Source: Zonotrichia leucophrys gambelii
Taxonomy: Eukaryota > Chordata > Aves > Passeriformes > Passerellidae
Direction: 5' to 3'
DNA: 64,000 nt
Assembly: GCF_028769735.1 (NCBI RefSeq)
Contig: NC_088177.1
Coordinates: 38,154,870 to 38,218,869, forward strand
Positions 25,301 through 37,300 of the stretch are shown here, piece by piece. The notes below the pieces were generated by a model. It worked only from the letters and a program-made list of their open reading frames with translations, did no database searches and was not told where the DNA came from. The stretch's first letter is position 1; every line of letters starts with the position of its first letter. Both the position numbers and the translations under genes were made by a program.

Positions 25301-28300
25301 CTTGGGCTGAATGATAAAAGCCTGAAGAACAAACAGAGTGTGGCATTTTGTGCTCTGGAGGCACAGCCCCACTTACCATGCCCAGAAATATCATCTCCTC
25401 CTCTCTCAGCCTCTCTGTTTCCTTGCGCTGCCTGTGCCCACGCCAGACCTGTGTTGCAAACAAAACTCTGCTCAGACAAATGGGCCTTGGTACAGCTTCC
25501 TCTTCTGGGGCAGACACAGGAAAAAACAAATAGAGGAAGGAAAGGCACAATACACCATTGAAACTATTGCTTTTTAACAGGTTGCCATCTGCTATTCTTT
25601 TTTTTTTTTTTAACAAATTTTGAGGTTTGTTATCCCCTCATGATGCTCTGGGTGGCTTCTAAAAACTGTCACTGCTTCATGAAGTTCAGACATAAGATTT
25701 AGGCTGAGCTCCTGCTCTCAACAGGCTGAATTGTCTGAATTATTCATGTGCAAGAACTCTTTGTGGAATTTAGCACTGACCTCCCTCTGTCCTTTTTTCC
25801 AGATATGGGATGAACTCTTCCCCTGGAGATCACAGAAAAAGGCATGGATTCAGAGATGCACTGAATTCCAAGGGGAGGCCAGAAAGAGCAAATGAGGTCA
25901 TAAAAATCAGAATGGAAAAACAACGTGTAAGTTACAAAGTCATCCTGCATTGCCAGTGCAGGACTGGTTCCACTGATCTTACATCTGGGGGGTCCTGTCT
26001 CATTTTTTTAATTTTAAATGATATATTTCACCGTGCTGGACACCCTAAAAAGGATCATTTCAGAAAGCTCTCCATCATATGAGCTGTGTTTCTGCCTACA
26101 GCTGCTCTCCTGACCAAAACATTGTCATGTGGCTTTGCTAGAATTGTTGCTACACAAGAAACTCACCTTTTGAATGCAAGTGGCAGCTTCATCTGGACTT
26201 TTAGTTTGTTGCTCCTGTGTTCTACTTTGCCTTTTCTCTTCAAGGTAAATTCTCCTCATGAAGGCGGCTCGAGCGCGGCCCTGGCGAGCCCGTTCTGCCA
26301 CCTGGATCACTCGAATGGCCTCCTCGAGTGTCATGGCCGTGACAACTTCCTTCAACAGCACAGCCAAAAAAAGGGAATCAGCAAAGCAAAGTTATGTTTT
26401 GTAAATTGCCTGCCTCAGTTAGAAAATGGTATCTTAGCAAACAAAGAGCAGAGACTCCTGTTGATGTGTGAGGTGGAAAAGCTGCTCTGCTGGGAAGCCA
26501 CAGTGGCTCATGCAGCCCTGCTGAACTTGATCCATTTGAGCAGAAAGACACAACCATGGGGCTTTGTCCTTCCAAAAGGAGAGTTTCTTAGGCTGTGGAA
26601 TGTTTTCCTTCCCTTTTCTGAAGGGAGGGTTTCTGGAGGTGCTGCTGGGATCACAGTTCTTTAGCTGAAAATGGAAGGAGGGGCTGCTCTGAGTCAGAGG
26701 GGAAAAATGGATCAGAAGAGAAGGGACTCCCCCTTCTCACTCCTGAGACCCCTCATGCTCCCCATGGAAAAGCTGAATTGGTGTTTCTTGATGTTCATCT
26801 CCCAGCTGGAGGCAGCTCATATTTAATTATTATATTTATATTGTGTAGCACTTACTTTCAGCAGGGCTTTCTAGGACACAATTACACAGACTAGATTTCC
26901 TGAACAGAATCCCATAAACCATGTGCAGAGCAGATTCCTGAGATGAACTCTGCTGGTTTTGATTTATGTTGGAGTGCTCCTAACAGCAGTGCCACGGACA
27001 TGGAGAGCTCCAGTTGGTTACACAGCAGCCAGGATTTCCTGAGAGGATGAGGTGCAGAGGTGCTGACAGCCCTGCAGCAATCCCAGCGGTGAGTGAGCTG
27101 GAAGTGCAGCACAGGACACTGGGTTTGCACTGGGTGAGGTGATTTTATTGCTGTTTGTTGAATCCCCTGGCTCCCTGCAGCAGCCTGGAGCCTGCCAGAG
27201 CCTGGGGCTCTGCCTCAGCTGGCTGCTCACTAGACAACCTCATCCCTAATGGGTGCCACACTGGAAAGGGGCAAGAGCAGAATTCTGGGAAGCAAAAAGG
27301 CTCCAGGATAAACTGTGCTGAAACAGGATCTCCCCAGAGCAACAGCAGGAGAGCAGAGAACTCCATCAGGGGAGCTCTGCAGCTGCCCAACAAAGCCTCT
27401 CCCCAGCAGGGAAGCCTGTGCTCTGTCTCTGCAGCCTGCCTGGGGCTGCTTCCATCCCTGGGGACTTTCCCTCTGTTGTTTTGTGGGATCAACAGGCACA
27501 ATCACTGCTGGGGAAATCAGGGCAGCAGTGTGACTAAGTGGGCCATCAGCACTGTCTCTTATGGCTACAACAGCCACGAATCCAAGTTATCCAGGCATGT
27601 AGGCACAGTTGTTTACTTCAGGGGTCAACATGCCACTCCCAAAAGGTCAAAAGTATATCAAACCCAGAGCAGCCTTCACTGCAGTGCTTATGTATTTGTC
27701 TGTAATGACTTTTGCTCTGCCAAAACTCAGTTTTCTGCTCCTCCCAGCAGCTGCAGCTCTGTAGCTGCACAGGGGAAACTGCACTCATTGTTCAGAGGTT
27801 ACAAACAAGTGAATGCCAGCAGTTGTGCTGACCTGAACTCCGAGTTCTGCCTGCTCCAGTGAGGAATCCTGGGCCAGGACAGCTTGGTTTCAGTAGTGAT
27901 GCTTCAGGTTTTAGCTTTTATATTTTTCAGATTCTGTGCTGCTTTAGTAGGTACACTGCTTTAATCTGAGTTTCATATTAGGGCATGGTGAGCTCTCCTC
28001 ACAGAGTAGGGAGACAAAACAATTCCTGCTCTAGCTGGGAACCAAGGACAAATGATCCAAATCTCAGGCCCAAGAGCACAAACAACATGGACTGAAGAGA
28101 GAAAAACAAGAAGGATGGGACTTCATAACCTAAAGCTGTAACGGGACAATTAACTCCAATATGCAAATGGACCAGAACTTACAAAATTTAGAGACCCTGT
28201 GAGCAGTTGTCGTTTTTTGTGACCATTTTGGGTTCATCTTGGGTGCAGCCCTGGCTGGGCTCTTGTGCTGCTCAAGGTGGATCCTTCTAATAAATCCCTG

Positions 28301-31300
28301 CTTTATTCTTTAGCTCTGTCTAGTCTTTGTTCTATGCCAGCATTCTCAAGGCATCAGTAGGACTAATTACAAGATGAGAGTTAGACAAATAAAGCACTGA
28401 CTTGGCCAAAGTGCTGCTCTTTCTGACACTCTCACACACAGAAAGCAGAGTAGAATCATTCCAGTCTTACCCAGCCTTGAGATGTGACTGGATGTTGTTT
28501 GACAGGGAAATCTAAGGTTTCTTTCTGCTTGTGCCTTATCTGTAAACACACTTTTACTTCCTCACTGCTGTAAAAGCACTTCTCACCTCAGTGTCTCATG
28601 CTCAGACACATGTGGCTGTGAACTAAACAAACCAAGCACAATATGTAGGTATGGGGTACATTTACCTGTTCTATCAAACCAGCATTCAGCAAAATCTCAT
28701 GCAGGTATTTCTCCCTGTACTGCAGGATTCCCAGGTTTTCTTGAATGAAATACTTTGGGATGGGTATTTCTATGTCTTCCTGGAGGAAGAAAGTCACAAG
28801 ATGCTTTTTAGGACTGTATTTAAATCACATTACTGATTAATTGAACACCTCTACAAAGCAATAAAATAAGGACAGAGGTTGTTGAGTATTTTTTTGAGTA
28901 TTGGGGAATTTGACCTTTGTAACAGCTGCTGTTATTTTTCAATTACTTTAGACCTAATTCAACAAAAACAAATAAATCAACCCAGTTTGTGAACCATGTG
29001 AGCCCAGAAATCTTTCTTCTTATAATGTCTCAATTATATTATCAAATTGCTAAAATATTTGGCAGGGCTGCTAGAAATTTAAACATGATTTCCACTGAGC
29101 TGAATACCTATGGTTGTGTGATCATCCCACTTCTTGTTTTAATCAACATGAAAAATAGATCTGTTCTCTTGCCATTTTTTTTTATCATTATAAGGAACTA
29201 AAGCATAATTCTACAGTTTTTTTATAGATATTTTGAGCTGTAGACAGACTGTCTGCCTGTGACTGTGGTATCTCAGGCACTTCTTAAAATCAGACATGAC
29301 CAGTGCCTGTCTTTACTAATTTCTGTAATTATGATATAACTGATTTACACTTCTCCCAATTTCATTCCTCACTCCCTCAGCTGCACACTGAGGGACATCC
29401 CTACCATGGCACCACAAGAAAGGCTGTGCTGATCCCTGATGATTTTATCAGTGCAGAGGTCTGCTCTGATAAAGTTTCTAAACATTTGTCTTGCTAAGCT
29501 CCCTGTTTGCACCTTCCAACAACCCTTGGCAGTTGATGGAAATGATCATATGCTGTACTCTGAGTGCAAATCACTCTGGGTGGATTAAAATCTGGAGGTA
29601 TAAGAAATCAAGGGTTTGTATGGACACCCTCCTGGAGGATGAGAGGATTTTCAGGGAACAGAATCAGTGTAGGAGTATCTCTGATGTCTCACCTGGCCTC
29701 TAATTCCAAGTGATTCTGGATTGTGACTTTTACTGACTGGAAAAAGGAGCTCAAAGCCCCAGTGCCAGGGCTGGAAGGGGTGGAGAGCCTGCTTCTCTTC
29801 ATAATCTCTTTTTGGGGCCCAGCACTGAAAAGTCAGGCTTGGGATGTTTAACCTCAAGTCAAATTTGTGGCTTTTTAGCCACTCCCAGCTCCACATGGGA
29901 TTTATGGATCCAAATACCTTCCCAATTAGCCCAGGAAATGGAGTGACTGGATGCTGGAAGGCAACTGCACAAAAACACAGTTTACAGAAATGGGGAAATA
30001 GGAAAGCTTGGCCTTGCAGTGACACAGTACAAACCAGGCAATATCATCACAGAGAATATAAAATGTTGTGTCCTCTGCCTTCAATCCTGCAGGATTTTAG
30101 CACTGATAATAAAGGGAAAGGAATGACAGGAGATATCCTTTCTGGGCAGATCCTTTGAGAAACAGGAGTTATTTGTCCAGTAATTTTGTTCTGTTACCAA
30201 GAATATTTAAATATTTTATTAAAAAGAACACCCCATAAATCTATATTCTTATCTAGCACGGAATTTTTTTTCTTTGAAAAAACCTGAAATCTCCTCAGTG
30301 ATTGATTTCTTTTGTGGTAGGTAGGTATGTTATGCCCTCTTAAAATTAAGGTGTGGTGCAGGAATTTGAATTTATGCTTGTTTTTGAGGAGATGTCAGGC
30401 ATGACTCCTCAGACTTGCCAACTTTTTGCTGCAGATGGATTTACTGCTGAGTCATGAAAACAGCAGAGCTAAGGATTTCAAAATATGATTTGAAGGATTG
30501 TTTTCCCTGGAGATGTGTTTAAAATAGTTTAAAACAGTGCTTAATGTTGAAGGGAAAGGGCTGGTGGAAATTCCTGGCAAATCCTCTCCTAAATTTGCAG
30601 ATGTGCAAACAGAAACACGATGCAGATCTCAGAGTGATGCTACAATGATACCGGGCAATTTATCTCGGAGCTGCCATCCTACAAAAAGCAGGAATTTCAA
30701 AGCACAAAAAGCAGCTGGTTTTAGCGAAGCAGCGGTACCTGAATGTGACAATAGATGGAGCTGTCTGCGAGAGAAGTAACCCTCTTTGCCAGCTCATTTT
30801 TCCTGCGGCTTTTAAAGCACAGCTTCCACGCTTGGCCTCATTGTCATATTCACGGTGCTGATTTCACCGTGCCACGAAGGGCAGGCTGCAGTGGACTCCA
30901 CTTTACTTATCAGTGGCCCATTTTCTATCTCACCCCACATGAAAATCTGGCAGAGTCAAGCTCCTGACACTTAACAGCAAAGCTGTGAAGTTATTACTGA
31001 CAGACACAAGGGTTAGATGGGATATTGGGAAAGAATTCCTCCCTGTGAGAGTGGGCAGGCCCTGGCACAGGGTGCCCAGAGCAGCTGTGGCTGCCCCTGG
31101 ATCTCTGGAAGTGTCCCAGGTTGGATGGGGCTTGGAGCAGCCTGGGACAGTGGAAGGTGTCCCTGCCCATGGCACAGGGTGGCACTGGATGGGCTTTGAG
31201 GTCCTTTCCACCCCAAACCATTCTGGGATTCTATGAATACACATGTAATACAGAATCATGGAGTGGGTCAAATTGCAAGGGACCACAAAGGGTCATCTGG

Positions 31301-34300
31301 TCCCACCCTCCTGCTCCCAGGCAAAGACTCCCCTCCCTTCTGAGGAAGGTGGGTGCCAACTGATGCCAGCACTCCTGGCACTGCACAAGCCATTGCACTG
31401 TCAAAACCCTCAAAATTATGGTGCTGACACCAGCTGGGGAGCCATCTGCTTCTTTCCATATCTCTGCTTTCAACTGCAAGTGTCAGGAGCATGCCCCAGA
31501 ATCCCTTACTAGATGCTCCAGAACCATGAAATCATTTGTGATCACCCTCAGACTGTGTGTCACCCTTTCCCTGCCCTCTGCATGGAAGATCAGGTGTGTG
31601 GGGTGTGAAAAACTTGGAAGTTTGCTGGTGACCCCAGAGAAGCAGGAGGCAGGGTTACAAATAAACGGCCTACAAAGAGAACCCATCTTTCCTGCGAACC
31701 AGCTCCATGTGGGGTGTGAAAAATGTGGAAGTTTGCTGGTGACCCCAGAGAAGCAGGAGGCAGGGTTACAAATAAACGGCCTACAAAGAGAACCCATCTT
31801 TCCTGCGAACCAGCTCCATGTGGGGTGTGAAAAACTTGGAAGTTTGCTGGTGGCCCCAGAGAGGCAGCAGATTAAACCAGGGTTACAAATACAAGGTCTA
31901 CAAAGAGAACCCATCTTTCCCGTGAACCAGCTCCATGTGGGGTGTGAAAAATGTGGAAGTTTGCTGGTGGCCCCAGAGAGGCAGCAGATTAAACCAGGGT
32001 TACAAATACAAGGCGTACAGCCAGAAGCCGTGTTTCCTGTGGAGGCAGCCCTACCGGCACTCGCTGCAGCTCCTTGAGGACGGCAGCCATGGAGTGGCAC
32101 TCGCACTTCTCCAGGGCCACCATCTCGCCCTTGATCTCCAGGATGCGGCCCATGACGCCGTCCAGCGCCTGCCGCACGGCCGCGCGCTTCTGCTGGTGGA
32201 TCAGGGGCGCGTGGGCCTCGTCCAGCTTCCGCAGGATGGCCAGGTACTGCACGTAGGCCGTGGCCAGCATCTTCATCGCCTCCTCAGGGTCCTCCTGGGG
32301 CTCCTGGAACTCCTCTCTCTCTCTCTGCAGCATGACGTCCAGCTCTTTCTGGGTGTCTGCCCATATCTGGCAGCAAGTGCTGGTTGGGAAGAGGAGAATT
32401 TCGTGTCAGCCTGATATGAAAGCAGGAGTGAGCGCACAGAGCCAGAGCTCTGAGGGTGTGGATTTCTCACAGAGCAAGCCTGGAAGTGTCAGCCATTACA
32501 TTCATAAGGAGGTTTTTTGTGGTGGTGTTCACGGGGGCCCCCTGTTTCTCATCTCAGGAAAAGAATCTTGACTCCATGTTTCAGAAGGCTGATTTATTAT
32601 TTTATGATATATATTGTATTAAAACTATACTAAAAGAATATTAGAAAGGATTTCGTCAGAAGGCTAGAAAAGAAAGGAATGGAATGGTAATAAAATCTTG
32701 TGACTGACCAGAGTCCCAACACAGCTGGACTTGTGATTGGTCATCAAGTAGAAACAACTCACATGGACCAACCAAAGATGCACCTGTTGCATTCCACAGC
32801 AGCAGATAATTGTTGTTTTTCTTTTCCTCTGAGGCTTCTCAGCTCCTCAGGAGAAAAAATCCTAGCAAAGGATTTTTCAGAAAATATGTCTGTGACAGTT
32901 TTTAACTACAAAGCATTTTGAAAACCATTAGCAGAAGTTTCTGGGTTTGTTTTATTAAAACAAGCTTAATACTTTAAAGCTTTCCAACTTCATTCTAAAA
33001 GGCTTGAAGCATCCTTCAAGTGCTTGAAGTTACAACCCCCAACAGTGCCAGGAGTTTTATTCAGCTGTGCTAATTGAGAAAATGGTTTAATTGAAAAGGT
33101 GTCTCCCTCCAATGCCTTTTAATAGGCATTTTAATAGTCCTTCTCCCTTTTAATATGGGGAAGGACTATTTGAAGCTCTGCAATTTTAGGATCTGGACCA
33201 ATTCATGTTTCTAGAGCTGTTCTGCCTTTCTGAAGTGGTTGCTTGGCATTAACTGCAGGGTAAGGGTGGGGTTGGTGCAAATGCTGGAGTGAAGCTGGGG
33301 GCCCTAATTCAAATGTGAGGTAAAGAAAATAATTTTATTTATTTCTGTGGTAGCAACTATTGCGCTCCAGGGAATTGCTAAATGTCTGGTCTGATGGCTG
33401 TGGGATTATGTGGCATGGAAGCTGTCACCTCAGGCCATCTCCATATCCAGGAGCAGTAATGCTGCTCACTTGGTAGTTTTGGTAGGAATAGGTGGAGTTC
33501 TGAGGTGAGCACGGACTGGCTGTCAGTGGCTTTTTATGGGAAAAGCAGATCAGAATGTCCTGGGGGATGAGCCTAAAGGAGGAAGAAATGAGCCATGAGG
33601 TTTTTATTCAGAGAAGGGCTCAAGACCTTCCTGCCAAACCAAGCAGGTTTGTCATGGAAGGGTGTTAATAACACCTGTGGCAGAGAAGACACTTTTAGGT
33701 CCTGTTCTCCTTTGCCAGATGGAGACTCTTGGCAGTGAAAAGTGTTAAAAAATCCTACATCTTTGAAAATGCCTCTCTAGGAATAGAGCAAGGAAATTCC
33801 TTCTATGCTGAGCCACGGTTGTGTTGGGAGAAAATCAGTTCATTCACACTGTCCTGGTGAGGGGAAAACAGTGGCTATGGAAAGAGGGACAGCTGACTTG
33901 CTCCTTAATCCCAGGAATGAAGGCTTCAGTGGTGCAATCTAGACCCATCCTTGCTGAACCAAGTTGCTGTTCCTAGAGCTTCTCAAAGAGGCATGAGAAC
34001 AGCAAAAGGCCTGCCATTGTTAGATGAGCTTTGAGAGCAGACCTTGCATTGGGGCAGTGTTGGTTTATTTATCCCGACCAGAAAGCTGGACAGATGTTGT
34101 TAGCATTGTTTGTGCATGACAATAAATGCTGGAGCTCTGTGAGCTGATCTTATCATTGCCAGTCCTGGAGGTCAGAGTGACCCAAGGCTTGTGCTGCAAG
34201 AGGGATGTGTGGAGTGGGACAGGACAAACTCCAGCCCTGAGTGCCCCGAGTGTGGGGTGCCCTGGGTGGTGACAGGGCTGTGGGACTCCCCCCTGCAGTC

Positions 34301-37300
34301 AGCAAAAACACCAACAACCAAACCTTGCTATTGAATTTGCACCATTAATGTTTTAGAGGGCGTATTATACACTTCAGCTGACCTGGCTTTCTGCAGGATG
34401 CAGCTGGCCTTGCTTTTCCTAATGCTTCTGCAGCCCACCCAGCTCTTTCCCCTTCCCTTTTTTTCCTGCTTCATTTACATCCCACTGCACCACCCGTATC
34501 AGTCAATTGCGGCAATTAAGCCAGGTGCAGGAGATAAACAGAACAAACCGGCCGAGGGGAGGAGACGGGGCCGAGCAAGGCCAGCAGGGCTGGAGCCAGG
34601 GCACGGAAGGATGTGAGGCACGCGGGTTTTCCAGCGCGGGAGGAAACGGCGTGGTGTCCTGCGTACTTTGTGTGATTTCTCACGGATAGGGCACAGCTTG
34701 TCAGCCTCGGAGGAAGCCCAGCCCTGTGGGGTGTCCCCACAGCCATCCCGCTGATTGATGAGCCCTGGGGATGCTGGGGCTGGAGCCTTTCCCGTGCAGG
34801 TTGCTCTGTGCACGCAGAAGTGACCGATTTACAATAATCTGCCTTCTCTGAGTGAGGAATGTCAAGTGGTTCCTCCTGCTGAGCCAGCTCATATCCAGTT
34901 TCTTTTTACATTGGGAATGGCTGCTGGAGGGAGGAGAGGAGAGGACGTTTCCATGAGGCACTGCAGATAGGACATAATTGCTTCCATAAAGCATTAGTTT
35001 ATCAGATAAGCACAGGGATGATTGCAGGCACGGTTGCTGGGGGTCAGATGTTAAGACTATGGATATTATGGGATGATTGTGGCTTTTGCAACATGAGGGC
35101 AAAAGAAAGGATGGGCCCACTGGAAAATGAAGGGCTGAAGGAGAAGGTGGATGTGAAAGTGGTAAATTTGTAGCTGATAACCCTAATTACCTGCTGTGTT
35201 CGGGGTCACTGCCACCTTTGGGACCCCCAACTTGACCCCCAAGTTTCTTAGGCATGGGATGGGTAGAGGCCAAGCAGAAATCTGATTTGAGTGTTATACT
35301 GCTTCACCCTGCTTAAAAACTAGAGGACACATCCCCAAAATGGGATTAAAATGGTTATCCCAGGTCCAAATGAGAGCCCTTCTGGCCTAGTCTGAAGGGT
35401 GAGCTGTGCCTGGTGTTTAGAGCTCCTTTTGGGGCACTTGGCAGAGCTGCTGTGAAGCAGAGGAGCCTTTCAGCTTTAGAGACAAACGTGCTCAGGGGTA
35501 GTCAGGAGGAATAACTTCAAGGTCATGCCTTAAAAGCAAAGGAGAGCACTGCCTCTCCTTGCCTGTGAATCAGACACCGTGTGATCCCCAAGTCCCTGTT
35601 GGAATTTTTGCCTATTTGCTCAGTGCCCCTTTGCATTAAATTGTGAACTGCCTCAAAATTGCTTCCACACGCTGCAGGGGGAGGACAATGTAGCATTGAA
35701 TGCACTGGGCTTTTATTTACTGTGACTGGTCCACCTTGTAGGCTCTGTTCTGTCCTGAGCTGTGTCTGTGCCCAAGGATATTCCACCAGATTTAGGTTGG
35801 ATTAGAGCCTCTAGCTCACCTATTAGTGCAGGTAATGAGCCTAACTTTCTTATTCAAGGCTTAAGAAAATAAAATCCTGGGAAAGAAAGCTGTCTCCTGA
35901 TCTCTCTGTGCATACGGCACTGTAAGTAATGCTACAAATTGTCATAGCAACTCCCAAATAGGGGTGTTATGGGGGAAATAAGCAATGCTGTAATGGGATG
36001 AGGAAGAAGCACATCAAGTGACTGAACTCCAGAGTCCCCAGAGTGATTTCTGGCAGCTCACAGCTTGGAGGGAAGGTCAGAGCTTTAACTCCTCACTGAT
36101 GTCCTTTCTCTTCCCTCCCACAGAGTAGAAACAGAGACTAAAACATGGGTTTAAGAATTTCTTTTGCCCATAGCCTGATTGCCAGTTCAAATCTCACTTT
36201 TATTGCTCAAAATAAAACCTGCTCTCCTTATGTAGAGTGAAGCTTAACAACACAGGCTTTTTCTCCTGCTGAAGTTACAAAGAGATGTTTAAAATCCTGC
36301 CAAATTGTGCATGCCTTGTTTTAGTATTGTAGGGCCCTCCAAGTCTGCATGTTTGCTTGCCCCATCTCTCCCAACACTTGGAAAAGCCTGTTGGTTTGCA
36401 GTCCAGCTGAGGTGAGCCTGCTCACTGGTGCTGGGCTGGTTTTAAGGCTGAAGCATGCCCCTCTTGGAAGGGTTTGTGCTGAGCATGCAAGCTGTCCCTC
36501 AGGCCGCTCCTGAGCCAGGGCAGCAATCTGCCATCAGTGGGGTCACCTTTGTGTGCCTTTTCTTCTTCCCCCCAGAGCGTCTCTGGGTTTCACTCCCTGC
36601 CAAAGGGAACACTGCCCCTGTAATTCCAGGACATGGCACAGCTTGTCTCTGGATTTGTGCATGGGCTGCCGCCTGGCTTCTTTGCTGCCTGGTTTTTCTG
36701 GGCTGCCCTCAGCAATATCTCCTGCTTTCCCATGCTAAAGCTGAAACAGTGAAGTGTGCCTGGGTCTCCCTGGTTTATCCTGATGGATGGAAGGAGGTGG
36801 AAGGGAAAACATTTGACTCTGACTCCAGCTTTCCTCACCTCGTTTGGGAACTCCTGTGTGATTAAAGGAACTCTAAATTGTGTGTGTTAAACCGCTGCTG
36901 AAGGAACCTCTGCTGCCACTGCAAAGCCACCTTGTATTTCTTTCTCAGCAATGGGGCTGGAGAAAGTGCCCCAGGGCTTGTGACAGCTCCAGGGATGTGG
37001 AGCAGGGCTCGGGGAGCCTGGCACAGGACACACAGGCAGCAGGGACAGAGATGCAGGGCTGGTGACAAGGAAGTGCACGCAGGGGCCACAGCTCGGGGTC
37101 CCCTGGCCACACTGGGAGCCTGACAGGTCAGGCATTGTGCTGAGCCCTGGGCAAACACGGGGGAGGGAAACCCTGCCCTGCAGCCTCGGGAAAATAAAGA
37201 AACAAGAGACAAAGGTTGGGAGGGGAAAGTGAGGCCCTGAGAGGAAAAAGGGTTTTTTATGCTGCTGCTGCTGCTTTTTTTTCTTCTCTCTTTCTAAAAA

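Larger units (their letters stand above)
13365..25376 (-). other. IQCA1 intron 5 (12.0 kb)
   Basis: The intron holds CR1 fragments at 17114, 18335, 19478, 19709, 20787 and 24835, one copy of an unnamed repeat at 21165, and a 110-bp direct duplication at 21726 and 22672. A poly-C run lies at 13881-13892. The stretches 13365-17113 and 22790-24834 are AT-rich and show nothing further that I recognise; the same is true of 19790-20780. Confidence 0.75.
26350..28665 (-). other. IQCA1 intron 3 (2.3 kb)
   Basis: The intron holds the unnamed repeat copy 2 (26490-26740) and the antisense solo LTR (27897-28356). The remainder, including a 235-codon plus-strand open frame at 27155-27862, shows no recognisable domain. 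Confidence 0.85.
28780..32054 (-). other. IQCA1 intron 2 (3.3 kb)
   Basis: The intron holds two abutting CR1 fragments of opposite strand (31010-31345) and the 111/117-bp tandem repeat (31598-32050). The 28780-31009 part is AT-rich with no feature that I recognise. Confidence 0.85.

Noticed and set aside
27155..27862. 235-codon plus-strand open frame in intron 3
   Set aside because: No recognisable domain; ends just before a solo LTR and is antisense to IQCA1.
31418..32077. 219-codon plus-strand open frame
   Set aside because: It is produced by the frame-preserving tandem repeat and part of antisense exon 2, with no independent sign of coding.
31483..32106. 207-codon minus-strand open frame across the repeat
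   Set aside because: It is in a different frame from exon 2 and exists because the repeat period is a multiple of three.
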